This document shows positions 42,060 through 53,165 of a stretch of DNA of 64,000 bases, one piece after another. The translations under genes were made by a program, and so were the position numbers. Each line of letters opens with the position of its first letter. Positions within the stretch are counted from its first letter, which is position 1. The stretch lies in NCBI RefSeq assembly GCF_905171765.1, contig NC_053389.1:404350645-404414644 (forward strand), in the 5' to 3' direction. The notes beneath the pieces are model-generated. The model was not told where the DNA came from. It worked only from the letters and a program-made list of their open reading frames with translations, and did not search any database. Source of the DNA: Bufo bufo. Its lineage: Eukaryota; Chordata; Amphibia; Anura; Bufonidae.

Positions 42060-44720
42060 TATTCGCTGATGGGCATAGTGAGTTCATAGAACTTTTTATT
42101 TTTTGTCACAAGTTAGCGGAAAATGATGATTTTTTTTTTTTTTTTTTCTTACAAAGTCTCATATTCCACTAACTTGTGACAAAAAATAAAAACTTCTATG
42201 AACTCACTATGCCCATCACGAAATACATTGGGGTCTCTTCTTTCCAAAATGGGGTCACTTGTGGGGTAGTTATACTGCCCTGGCATTTTAGGGGCCCAAA
42301 TGTGTGGTAAGGAGTTTGAAATCAAATTCTGTAAAAAATGACCTGTGAAATCCGAAAGGTGCTCTTTGGAATATGGGCCCCTTTGCCCACCTAGGCTGCA
42401 AAAAAGTGTCACACATCTGGTATCTCCGTACTCAGGGGAAGGTGGGGAATGTGTTTTGGGGTGTCTTTTTACATATACCCATGCTGGATGAGATAAATAT
42501 CTTGGTCAATTGCGAACTTTGTATAAAAAAATGGGAAAAGTTGTCTTTTGCCAAGATATTTCTCTCACCCAGCATGGGTATATGTAAAATGACACCCCAA
42601 AACACATTCCCCACCTTCTCCTGAGTACGGCAATACCAGATGTGTGACACTTTTTTGCAGCCTAGGTGGGCAAAGGGGCCCATATTCCAAAGAGCACCTT
42701 TCGGATTTCACAGGTAATTTTTTACAGAATTTGATTTCAAACTCCCTACCACACATTTGGGCCCCTAGAATGCCAGGGCAGTATAACTACCCCACAAGTG
42801 ACCCCATTTTGGAAAGAAGACACCCCAAGGTATTCCGTGAGGGGCATGGCAAGTTCCTAGAATTTTTTATTTTTTGTCACAAGTTAGTGGAAAATGATGA
42901 TTTTTTTTTAATTTATTTTTTTCATACAAAGTCTCATATTCCACTAACTTGTGACAAAAAATAAAAACTTCCATGAACTCACTATGCCCATCAGCGAATA
43001 CCTTGGGGTCTCTTCTTTCCAAAATGGGGTCACTTGTGGGGTAGTTATACTGCCCTGGCATTCTAGGGGCCCAAATGTGTGGTAAGGAGTTTGAAATCAA
43101 ATTCTGTAAAAAATGACCTGTGAAATCCGAAAGGTGCTCTTTGGAATATGGGCCCCTTTGCCCACCTAGGCTGCAAAAAAGTGTCACACATCTGGTATTG
43201 CCGTACTCAGGAGAAGGTGGGGAATGTGTTTTGGGGTGTCATTTTACATATACCCATGCTGGGTGAGATAAATATCTTGGTCAAATGCCAACTTTGTATA
43301 AAAAAATGGGAAAAGTTGTCTTTTGCCAAGATATTTCTCTCACCCAGCATGGGTATATGTAAAATGACACCCCAAAACACATTCCCCACCTTCTCCTGAG
43401 TACGGAGATACCAGATGTGTGACACTTTTTTGCAGCCTAGGTAGGCAAAGGGGCCCATATTCCAAAGAGCACCTTTCGGATTTCACAGGTCATTTTTTAC
43501 AGAATTTGATTTCAAACTCCTTACCACACATTTGGGCCCCTAGAATGCCAGGGCAGTATAACTACCCCACAAGTGACCCCATTTTGGAAAGAAGAGACCC
43601 CAAGGTATTCGCTGATGGGCATAGTGAGTTCATGGAAGTTTTTATTTTTTGTCACAAGTTAGTGGAATATGAGACTTTGTATGAAAAAAAAAAAAAAAAA
43701 AGAATCATCATTTTCCACTAACTTGTGACAAAAAATAAAAAATTCTAGGAACTCGCCATGCCCCTCACGGAATACCTTGGGGTGTCTTCTTTCCAAAATG
43801 GGGTCACTTGTGGGGTAGTTATACTGCCCTGGCATTTTCCAGGGGCCCTAATGTGTGGTAAGTAGGTAAATGACCTGTGAAATCCTAAAGGTGCTCTTTG
43901 GAATATGGGCCCCTTTGCCCACCTAGGCTGCAAAAAAGTGTCACACATGTGGTATCGCCGTATTCAGGAGAAGTTGGGGAATGTGTTTTGGGGTGTCATT
44001 TTACATATACCCTTGCTGGGTGAGAGAAATATCTTGGCAAAAGACAACTTTTCCCATTTTTTTATACAAAGTTGGCATTTGACCAAGATATTTCTCTCAC
44101 CCAGCATGGGTATATGTAAAATGACACCCCAAAACACATTCCCCAACTTCTCCTGAGTACGGCGATACCAGATGTGTGACACTTTTTTGCAGCCTAGATG
44201 CGCAAAGGTGCCCAAATTCCTTTTAGGAGGGCATTTTTAGACATTTGGATACCAGACTTCTTCTCACGCTTTGGGGCCCCTAGAATGCCAGGGCAGTATA
44301 AATACCCCACATGTGACCCCATTTTGGAAAGAAGACACCCCAAGGTATTCAATGAGGGGCATGGTGAGTTCATAGAATTTTTTTTTTTTGGCACAAGTTA
44401 GCGGAAATTGATATTTTTAATTTTTTTCTCACAAAGTCTCCCGTTCCGCTAACTTGGGACAAAAATTTCAATCTTTCATGGACTCAATATGGCCCTCACG
44501 GAATACCTGGGGGTGTCTTCTTTCCGAAATGGGGTCACATGTGGGGTATTTATACTGCCCTGGCATTCTAGGGGCCCTAAAGCGTGAGAAGAAGTCTGGA
44601 ATATAAATGTCTAAAAAATTTTACGCATTTGGTTTCCGTGAGGGGTATGGTGAGTTCATGTGAGATTTTATTTTTTGACACAAGTTAGTGGAATATGAGA
44701 CTTTGTAAGAAAAAAAAAAT
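42060..44720. repeat. Alternating inverted repeats of ~390 bp
   Basis: A unit running from the TCACAAGTTAGTGGAA side to the ATCTTGGCAAAAGACAACTT side occurs again and again with its orientation reversed each time. Fold points lie near 42138, 42530, 42912, 43306, 43692, 44060, 44415 and 44718, at T/A-rich hinges or at the TTTTTTTATACAAAG stretch. Neighbouring arms are about 95% alike by eye. The small ORFs (MGPFAHLGCKKVSHIWY and others) recur in both directions and are not genes. Confidence 0.9.
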
Positions 44721-44759
44721 AATAATCCGCTAACTTGGGCCAAAAAAATGTCTGAATGG

Positions 44760-45290
44760 AGCCTTACAGAGGGTGATCAATGACAGGGGGGTGATCAATG
44801 ACAGGGGGAGTGATCAATGACAGGGGGAGTGATCAATGACAGGGGTGGTGATCAGGGAGTCTATATGGGGTGATCACCACAGTCATTGATCATGCCCCTG
44901 TAAGGCTTCATTCAGACGTCCGGATGCGTTTTGCGGATCGGATCCATCTATCAGTGCATCCGTAAAAATCATGCGGACATCTGAATGGAGCTTTACAGGG
45001 GGGTAATCAATGACAGGGGGGTGATCAGGGAGTCTATATGGGGTGATCACCACAGTCATTGATCACGCCCCTGTAAGGCTTCATTCAGACGTCCGGATGC
45101 GTTTTGCGGATCCGATCCATCTATCAGTGGATCCGTAAAAATCATGCGGACATCTGAATGGAGCTTTACAGGGGGTTGATCAATGACAGGGGGGTAATCA
45201 ATGACAGGGGGGTGATCAGGGAGTCTATATGGGGTGATCAGGGGTGATCAGGGGCTAATAAGGGGTTAATAAGTGACGGGGGGGGGGTGT
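44760..45290 (+). repeat. TGATCAATGACAGGGGG repeats and two ~170-bp direct repeats
   Basis: Short units of GTGATCAATGACAGGGGG (44779-44850 and 45160-45215). A direct repeat of about 170 bases begins GGGAGTCTATATGGGGTGAT (44856 and 45028) and includes TTCAGACGTCCGGATGCG and TTTTGCGGATC. Confidence 0.88.
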
Positions 45291-45329
45291 AGTGTAGTGT
45301 AGTGGTGCTTGGTGCTACTTTACTGAGCT

Positions 45330-45649
45330 ACCTGTGTCCTCTGGTGGTCGATCCAAACAAAGGGGACCACCAGAGGACCAGGTAGCAGGTATATTAGACG
45401 CTGTTATCAAAACAGCGTCTAATATACCTGTTAGGGGTTAAAAAAAACACATCTCCAGCCTGCCAGCGAACGATCGCCGCTGGCAGGCTGGAGATCAACT
45501 CTCTTACCTTCCGTTCCTGTGAGCGCGCGCGCCTGTGTGCGCGCGTTCACAGGAAATCTCGGCCATCGCGAGATGACGCATATATGCGTGACTCTGCGCA
45601 GGGCTGCCACCTCCGGAACGCGATCCTGCGTTAGGCGGTCCGGAGGTGG
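45330..45649. repeat. Cluster of five strong hairpins at the element's right end
   Basis: Successive near-perfect inverted repeats: 45330-45383 (CCTCTGGTGGTC...GACCACCAGAGG), 45387-45429 (AGGTATATTAGACGCTGTT arm), 45451-45495 (ATCTCCAGCCTGCCAGCG arm), 45514-45555 (TTCCTGTGAGCGCGCGC arm) and 45607-45649 (CCACCTCCGGAACGC arm, including the terminus). Confidence 0.9.
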
Positions 45650-45653
45650 TTAA

Positions 45654-46020
45654 AGCAGCTGCTGCCATATCCACAGTATGTCAATTTGCCACTCTGTGAT
45701 CTCTTGATGATGCTGCTTCCATCTCCACACTATGCCACCTTGCCACTCTGTAGTCTCCTGATGCTGCTGCTGACATATTCACACTATGTATCCATTGCCA
45801 CTCTGTGGTATCCTCCTACTGTTGCTTCTGCTGCTGCCATTTCCACACTATGCCACCTTGCCACTCTGTTGTCTCCTAATGCTGTTGCTACCATCTCAAC
45901 ACTATGTCACCTTGCCACTGTGTGGTCTAGTGATGCTGCTGCTGCCATCTCCTCACTATTCCACCTTGCCACTCTGTGGTCTTTTGATGCTGCTGATTTC
46001 ATATCCACACTATAACCAAA
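45654..46020 (+). repeat. Continuation of the CTG-rich minisatellite
   Basis: About seven units of the same 48-63-bp repeat, directly continuing from 41545 once the TTAA-flanked element is removed. The first unit (GCAGCTGCTGCCATATCCAC) completes the split one. Confidence 0.93.
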
Positions 46021-46036
46021 AAGAACCAAACCAATA

Positions 46037-46560
46037 ACCCCCAAAAAACTTTGGAAAACACTCATATAAAATATATGTATTTTTATTAAGACATAAAGTT
46101 AACATACAATGACATAAGGCACAAGGCAATGGTAGGATGGGATGCCCTGTGTATCAGAGCCGCAAGACCCCCACCCTCTCAATACCATACTGACAGGGGA
46201 ACGTGCCAGAAATAAAAGGTGCTAAACCACACTATGGTGGGTGAGATGTGGAATCATCCAAAGTAACATGTAACTAAATGCATAACGCAGGTGTACATAA
46301 TATCACCTCATCACACATGCCATGGTTGCCAACCAAAATAGACTAAGCCTTTTCCTGGTGAAACCCCTCCTGACGAAGCCTTTTCTTGGCGAAACGCGCG
46401 TCGAGGATCAGCTCTGTTCAGATACCTGGTGCTTCCACACATCATGGGTATCCGCATCAATGATGTCATATGCCTTTTAATATTATCATGGCAGTATACC
46501 ATGAAAGTGACCACTATAGCCACTGATTGACTACTGTGGTAACATGCTGTGGATCATTGG
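46037..46560 (+). mobile_element. Penelope-type fragment with hammerhead-like motif
   Basis: About 520 bases starting after the minisatellite. Features are TTTTTATTAAGACATAAAG near its left end and a hammerhead-like core at 46366-46412. No coding sequence and no clear target duplication. Class assignment rests on the hammerhead core, a Penelope-like hallmark. Boundaries are approximate. Confidence 0.5.
46366..46412 (+). ncRNA. Hammerhead-ribozyme-like motif (Penelope)
   Basis: CTGACGA is followed by a short stem (AGCC...GGC, loop TTTTCTT), then GAAACGCGCGTCGAGG. This fits the CUGANGA / stem II / GAAA hammerhead core, with GCGCGTCGAGG in the place seen in Penelope copies. A second, partial GGTGAAACCCC string lies just upstream at 46356. 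Activity is not shown. Confidence 0.6.
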
Positions 46561-47526
46561 GGGGGAAGAAAAGTGAGTACTACTTTATTTAGTTTTTTGT
46601 TTGTTTTATAACATTTGCAGCAGTTTTGTTATTTATTAGAAGTTGGATAACCTCTTTAACAATGAACAACTGTGTGTTAATTGGATTTAAACTAATTAAA
46701 TCAATAATTTTCTTACTTGATTTTCTTTTTAGTCTTTTGCTTAATTAGTCTTCTACTTAATTGGTAATATGACCAGCTTAATTTGAAAACATATTATATG
46801 TTAGTCATAGCCTAGAAGAAAATGCAAGGCAACTATCTAACTTCTATTAACCTTAATTATCAAGACTTCTGTTCAGGTTTTTCATTTCCCTCAGTTGTAC
46901 TTTGAATTTTAATAAGTAGAATGATCCCAGATCACAATACTAAATACAATCAGGAAATCATGGCAGTTCTCAGACAATTTGAGGAGTTATGGGTGTTTTG
47001 AACAAAAGGTACTTAATTATCACTATTTCAGAGTGACTTACACATTGATTGACATTGCTAGAAATTGTGTTGTGGAGTGGGGATAAATCAATAGAGCATT
47101 CTTATGACAGGACGCACAGCTGGATACAGGCAAAGTAATTATCTTCATGGTGAAACATATAGAACAGGTTGGTTATTGGTAGATGTTTCTAGTGACTTGT
47201 ATGAGACAAGTATTTATTGATAAAGTTCAAACTAGCATGCTTAGCATGCATCAGAGATTTCCAGTTTTAATTAATATAAGAGCGTATACAGTACTTCTAC
47301 ATCTATAACTACAGTATATACAGTCAATGTGCAAATAAGTAAACTGATTATGGATGGAGCAGTACTGATGAATTGTGCCCTTCAGATATAATTAGTAAGT
47401 CAATGGCTGAGATAGCATTTTAATCCATTTCCTGTCTGTCAGGAAGTAGAGAGCAATGGAGACCAGAGCAGCATTAGATTGAGAGTAGCATGGGATCGAT
47501 AATGTGGGTAATGCTTTTATTTAACT
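46561..47526. other. Apparently single-copy AT-rich DNA
   Basis: No terminal repeats, tandem repeats or protein motifs were seen in these 970 bases. It may be original host sequence and flanks the family A copy. Confidence 0.45.
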
Positions 47527-48541
47527 AATTCTGGTAGTGTTGGTGGAGCACCAAAGTGCTCGGGTGCTCGAGTAGAACACCTCCGGATGCTCAGGTGCTC
47601 TACCGAGCACCCGAGCACAATGGAGGTCAATGGGAAAACACGAGCAATAAACCAGGCACCCCTTGCTCTGAAGAGGGGAGGGTGTCTGGTTAATAGTAAA
47701 AGGTCAGAAATTGATGTAAACACAACTGAAATGGTTCGGGGAGGATGTCTGGATGCATCTTGGACTCCCAGGTCGCTGCTGGGAACAATGTTGTCCGAGT
47801 AGTACGCCAATTTTACAGACTGACAATAATACGCACCAAACCGAAGATAAAATTGATTTTAGAGGAATTTTTTTTAGGAAACATTCTTTTCTGTATGGTT
47901 ACTTGTATATAAAGTGCAAGTGCTGCCAAAAATTACAAGGAAGAGGCACTCCGATACAACTTTTATATCACATAAAGGAGGGCCTCATTCACATTGTGGT
48001 ACAATTGTTCAGGTAGTGGGACTCCTACACTCATAAAGCCTATGCACTAAGGGAAAGGGCTACCAAAAATTACAAGGAACCGGCACTCCAATACACCCTT
48101 TATTACACATAAAGGAGGACATCATACACACCCTTGAAAAATTATGATTGATGGTGACCCTCAAAAACATTAGGAGCAAGGGCCTGCTGGTGAGATTACC
48201 ATCTAAAAAAAAATTGTGGCCGAGTGCTTGCTGCCGAGCTCACCATCTAAAAATTTAGGGGTGAGGGTCTGCTGCTGAGCTGACCCTCTAAAACATTATG
48301 GGTGAGGTCCCGCTGCTGAGCTGACCCTCTAAAACATTTGGAGCGAGGGGAGTCTAATAAGCATGTTGATATGATGGAGGAGGAGGACGAGAAAAGGGAG
48401 ATTGAACCATATACCCTTTTTAGTGGTGGAAGGGGGTCAATACACCATAAAAGCCACATTTAAAGTGCCTTAATGTTCAGTCGCTTTCCCCTGGTGGAGT
48501 AGAGAAGTCAGGGGCAATCCAGGCCTTGTTCATTTTTAAAA

Positions 48542-48998
48542 CCCAATATATGTCCCAACCAGGGATTCCTATACTATTCAAAGAATAGAATTGCTCACAT
48601 AAGCCTGTGGTATACACCATAATATGAAAACTACAAACAACTACCAGACCGCTTATGAATTAATGTCATTTTTTTGCAAGATTACAAATAGCTATCTCAA
48701 AAACATGATTAAAAGAACATAGGTACAGGGAAAAAGTGACATAATCTGGAGGATGAACACAGCGGATACTACGTTCAGAAATCTGTCCATCTACATAAAC
48801 AGGATTAACAATAAAGTGCTTGTGCAAAAAACATGTTCCATGATAATTAAACCCATGCTGTGCTCCCTTCAGTTGATGTCGCTTTTTCCCTGCACCTATG
48901 TTCTTTTAATCCATGTTTTTGAGATAGCTATTTGTAATCATGCAAAAAAATGACATTAATTCCTAAGCAGTCTGGTAGTTGTTAGTAGGTTTCACCTC
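48542..48998. mobile_element. 457-bp retroposed insert with 16-bp target duplication
   Basis: Bounded by exact duplications TTGTTCATTTTTAAAA (48526-48541 and 48999-49014). A1 has the single uninterrupted form near 7373. The insert carries an inverted pair with about 100-base arms (GAATTAATGTCATTTTTTTG and its complement; TATCTCAAAAACATG and its complement). The 16-bp duplication suggests target-primed insertion. No gene; class unknown, possibly Penelope-related. Confidence 0.72.
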
Positions 48999-49260
48999 TT
49001 GTTCATTTTTAAAAGAGTCAATCTGTCAGCATTTTCAGTTGACAGGCAGATGCACTTATCAATTATTATGCCCTCAGCAGTAGGGATGAGCGAACCCGAA
49101 CTGTATAGTTCGGGTTCGTACTGAATTTTGGGGTGTCCGTGACACGAACCTGAACATTTTCGTAAAAGTCCGGGTTCGGTGTTCGGCGCTTTCTTGGCGC
49201 TTTTTGAAAGGCTGCAAAGCAGCCAATCAACAAGAGTCATACTACTTGCCCCAAGAGGCC

Positions 49261-49330
49261 ATCACAGCCATGCCTACTATTGGCATGGCTGTGATTGGCC
49301 AGTGCAGCATGTGACCCAGCCTCTATTTAA
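49261..49330 (+). promoter_or_regulatory. Probable promoter of hAT B2 transposase
   Basis: A perfect hairpin with 14-base arms, ATCACAGCCATGCC and GGCATGGCTGTGAT (loop of seven), followed by TGGCCAGTGC and a TATTTAA box at 49324. It corresponds to the minus-strand module at 22139-22207. About 840 bases separate it from the transposase ATG, leaving room for a 5' untranslated exon or intron. Confidence 0.5.
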
Positions 49331-50162
49331 GCTGGAGTCACGTAGCGCCGCATGTCACTCTGCTCTGATCAGTGTAGGGAGAGGCTGCAGCTGCTGTTAG
49401 GGCGAGATTAGGCAGGGATTAACTCAGCAAAAACACTTAATTCAGTGATCGATCTACAGCTGTGGATCATTAAACTGCTGCTATTTAATTGCTCACTGTT
49501 TTTAGGCTGCCCAGAGCGTTTTTATGTCACTTTTTTCTTGGGTGATCGGCGGCCATTTTCTGTCTTGTGGTGTGCCAGCACAAGTTGCCACCAAGTCCAT
49601 TTAACCATCAATAGTGTGGTTGTTTTTTTGCTATATCCTACATCAGGGGCTTGGCTATGCTTGCTATTTTATTGAGGGGTAAAATACAATTGCCAAAATA
49701 GCAGTACCCTAAATCTGGTGTTTCAGCTGTGGCTAGCCAATTGTAATACTGTCTGCTGTCTGCCGAAGCACAGTTTTTGTTCTGGGTTGAATACAATTCC
49801 CAACTTAGCAATTCCCTAAATATTTTTTTTCTGCTGTATCAGGCCAAGTTTAAATCGATCCATAAAAGGGTATATTAGATTTAAGGTGCGGATAGGGTCA
49901 TCCTCAATAACTTCACACGCTACCGTGCATTTCCAAGTCTAATTCTGTCCGTAAACGTATACCTGTCACCCAGCACCTAAATAATAGGCCTACAATTTAT
50001 ATTCAGCTAAATCTTTCGTTACTGCTGTGCCTGTATTAGTGTAATACGGTACCTAAATAGATAGCCAGATAGTGTTAGGTGCCTGTAAAAAAAAAAAGGC
50101 CTGAATTTGAATTCAATACATTGGGCCAAATAATTTTTTTCTTATTGTGGTGAACGGTAACA

Positions 50163-52645
50163 ATGAGGAAAACCTCTAGTAAGGGACGCGGACGCGGACA
50201 TGGTCGTGGTGGTGTTAGTGGACCCTCTGGTGCTGGGAGAGGACGTGGCCGTTCTGCCACAGCCACACGTCCTAGTGAACCAACTACCTCAGGTCCCAGT
50301 AGCAGCCAGAAATTACAGTGATATTTGGTGGGGCCCAATGCCGTTCTAAGGATGTTAAGGCCTGAGCAGGTACAGTCATTAGTCAATTAGGGTGGATCCA
50401 GCATGTTCACATTATCTCCCACCCAGTCTTCTGCAGAAAGCGCACAGATGGCGCCTGAAAACCAAGCCCATCAGTCTGTCACATAACCCCCATGCATATC
50501 AGGGAAACTGTCTGAGCCTCAACTTATGCAGCAGTCTCTTATGCTGTTTGAAGACTCTGCTGGCAGGGTTTCCCAAGGGCATCCACCTAGTCCTTCCCCA
50601 GCGGTGGAAGACATAGAATGCACTGACGCACAACCACTTATGTTTCCTGATGATAGGGACATGGGAATACCACCTCAGCACGTCTCTGATGATGACGAAA
50701 CACAGGTGCTAACTGCTGCGTCTTTCTGCAGTGTGCAGACTGAACAGGAGGTCAGGGAGGAAGACTGGGTGGAAGACTATGCAGGGGAAGATGAGGTCCT
50801 AGACCCCACATGGAATAAAGGTCATGTCACTGACTTTCAGAGTTCTGAGGAAGAGGCAGTGGTGAGACCGAGCCAACAGCGTAGAAAAAGAGGGAGCAGT
50901 GGGCAAAATCAGAACACCCGCCGCCAAGAGACTCCGCCTGCTACTGACCGCCGCCACCTGGGACCGAGCACCCCAAAGGCAGCTTCAAGAAGTTCCCTGG
51001 CATGGCAGTTCTTCAAACAATGTGCTGACAACAAGACCCGAGTGGTTTGCACCCTGTGCCATCAGAGCCTGAAGCGAGGCATTAACGTTCTGAACCTTAG
51101 CACAACCTGCATGACCAGGCACCTGCATGCAAAGCATGAACTGCAGTGGAGTAAACACCTTAAAAACAAGGAACTCACTCAGGCTCCCCCTGCTACCTCT
51201 TCTGCTGCTGCCGCCGCCTCTGCCTCTTCCTCCGCCTCTGGAGGAACATTGGCACCTGCCGCCCAGCAAACAGAGGATGTACCACCAACACCACCACCTC
51301 CGTCACCAAGCATCTCAACCATGTCACACGGCAGCGTTCAGCTCTCCATCTCACAAACATTTGAGAGAAAGCGTAAATTCCCACCTAGCCACCCTCGATC
51401 CCTGGCCCTGAATGCCAGCATTTCTAAACTACTGGCCTATGAAATGCTGTCATTCAGGCTGGTGGACACAGACAGCTTCAAACAGCTCATGTCGCTTGCT
51501 GTCCCACAGTATGTTGTTCCCAGCTGACACTACTTCTCCAAGAGAGCCGTGCCTTCCCTGCACAACCAAGTATCCGATAAAATCAAGTGTGCACTGCGGA
51601 ACGCCATCTGTGGCAAGGTGCACCTAACCACAGATACGTGGACCAGTAAGCACGGCCAGGGACGCTATATCTCCCTAACTGCACACTGGGTAAATTTAGT
51701 GGCGGCTTGGCCCCAGGCGGAGAGCTGTTTGGCGCACGTCCTTCCGCCGCCAAGGATCGCAGGGCAACATTCTTTGCCTCCTGTTGCCTCCTCCTCCTAC
51801 TCGGCTTCCTCCTCTTCTTCCACCTGCTCATCCAGTCAGCCACACATACCTTCACCAACAACTTCAGCACAGCCCGGGGTAAACGTCAGCAGGCCATTCT
51901 GAAACTCATATGTTTGGGGGACAGGCCCCACACCGCACAGGAGTTGTGGCGGGGTATAGAACAACAGACCGACGAGTGGTTGCTGCCGGGGAGCCTCAAG
52001 CCCGGCCTGGTGGTGTGCGATAATGGGCGAAATCTCGTTGCAGCTCTGGGACTAGCCGGTTTGACGCACATCCCTTGCCTGGCGCATGTGCTGAATTTGG
52101 TGGTGCAGAAGTTTATTCACAACTACCCCAACATGTCAGAGCTGCTGCATAAAGTGCGTGCCGTCTGTGCGCGCTTCCGGCGTTCACATCCTGCCGCTGC
52201 TCGCCTGTCTGCGCTACAGCGTAACTTCGGCCTTCCCGCTCACCGCCTCATATGCAACGTGCCCACCAGGTGGAACTCCACCTTGCACATGCTTGACAGA
52301 CTGTGCGAGCAGCAGCAGGCCATAGTGGAGTTTCAGCTGCAGCACGCACGGGTCAGTCGCACTGCGGAACAGCACCACTTCACCACCAATGACTGGGCCT
52401 CCATGCGAGATCTGTGTGCCCTGTTGCGCTGTTTCGAGTACTCCACCAACATGGCTAGTGGCGATGACGCCGTTATCAGCGTTACAATACCACTTCTATG
52501 TCTCCTTGAGAAAACACTTAGGGCGATGATGGAAGAGGAGGACAAACGCAGCCGCCTGTCTACAGCCAATGTGGACAAGCTGACTTTTATAAAAATGAAC
52601 CAGGCATGGATCCCACAGGACCTGTCCATCCCTTGTGCAGATTAG
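50163..52645 (+). pseudogene. hAT family B transposase (copy B2), broken
   Basis: ATG at 50163 starts a Gly/Arg-rich N-terminus (MRKTSSKGRGRGHGRG). The same frame runs to 51902 with stops at 50319, 50388, 50484 and 51525, then shifts for the rest (to 52645). Domains: acidic region (50530-50900); BED finger with CTLCHQS and HLHAKH (about 51045-51140); LTTDTWTSKHGQG with the first Asp (about 51625-51660); CDNGRNLVAALG with the second Asp (about 52015); CLAHVLNLVVQ; TRWNSTLHML (about 52270). The C-terminus jumps from LRAMMEEE directly to DKRSRLSTANVDKLTF, so the acidic linker and the SERVFS motif with the catalytic Glu are deleted. It cannot catalyse transposition. It ends PCAD-stop. Confidence 0.92.
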
Positions 52646-52764
52646 ACATTAACTACCTCCCCTTAACCATATATTATTGTACTCCAGGGCACTTCCTCAT
52701 TCAATCCTATTTTTATTTTCATTTTACTATTATATTGCGGGGTAACCCAAAGTTGAATGAACCT

Positions 52765-53165
52765 CTCCTCTTTCTGGGTGCCGGGACCTAAATATCTGAC
52801 AATGGACTGTTCCAGTTTTGGCTGACGTGAAGCCTGATTCTCTGCTATGACATGAAGACTAATTCTCTGCTGACATGAAGCCTGAATCTCTGTTATGGGA
52901 CCTCTCTCCTCTGTCTGGGTGCCGGGGCCTAAATTATATGACAATGGACTGTTCCAATTTTGGCTGACATGAAGACTGATTCTCTGCTGACATGAAGCCT
53001 GAATCTCTGTTATGGGACCTCTCTCCTCTGCCTGCGTGAAGGGGCCTAAATATATGACAATGGACTGTTCCAGTTTTGGCTGACGTGAAGCCTGATTCTC
53101 TGCTATGACATGAAGACTGATTTCTGATGACATGAAGCCTGATTCTCTGCTATGGGACCTCTCTC
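52765..53165 (+). repeat. ~120-bp tandem repeats near the right end of hAT B2
   Basis: Three to four units contain GGACCTCTCTCCTCTGTCTG, GGTGCCGGGGCCTAAATATA, TGACAATGGACTGTTCCAGT and several TGACATGAAGCCTGA blocks. These follow the transposase stop. Minus-strand frame 52663-53133 is a repeat artefact. Confidence 0.88.

Larger units (their letters stand above)
41550..45649. mobile_element. Non-autonomous piggyBac-type element (TTAA flanked)
   Basis: 4,100 bp with TTAA on both sides (41546-41549 and 45650-45653). Ends are CCACTTCAGCCC and, complemented, CCACCTCCGGACC. Joining the flanks gives GTCTCTTAAAGCAGCTGCTG, one unit of the minisatellite, whose usual form is GTCTCCTAAAGC. No transposase is present. 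The body has alternating inverted repeats (42060-44720), a short tandem region (44760-45290) and strong hairpins at the right end. TTAA targets are the signature of piggyBac-superfamily elements. Confidence 0.85.

Noticed and set aside
42149..43721. Repeated ORFs of 83-106 codons (MTLFCSLGGQRGPYSKEHLS and MGPFAHLGCKKVSHIWY types)
   Set aside because: Each occurs on both strands because the DNA is an alternating inverted repeat; they lack any known domain.
52663..53133. 156-codon minus-strand ORF with repeated EERGPITEIQASCQQRISLH
   Set aside because: Generated by ~120-bp tandem repeats in the 3' region of hAT B2.
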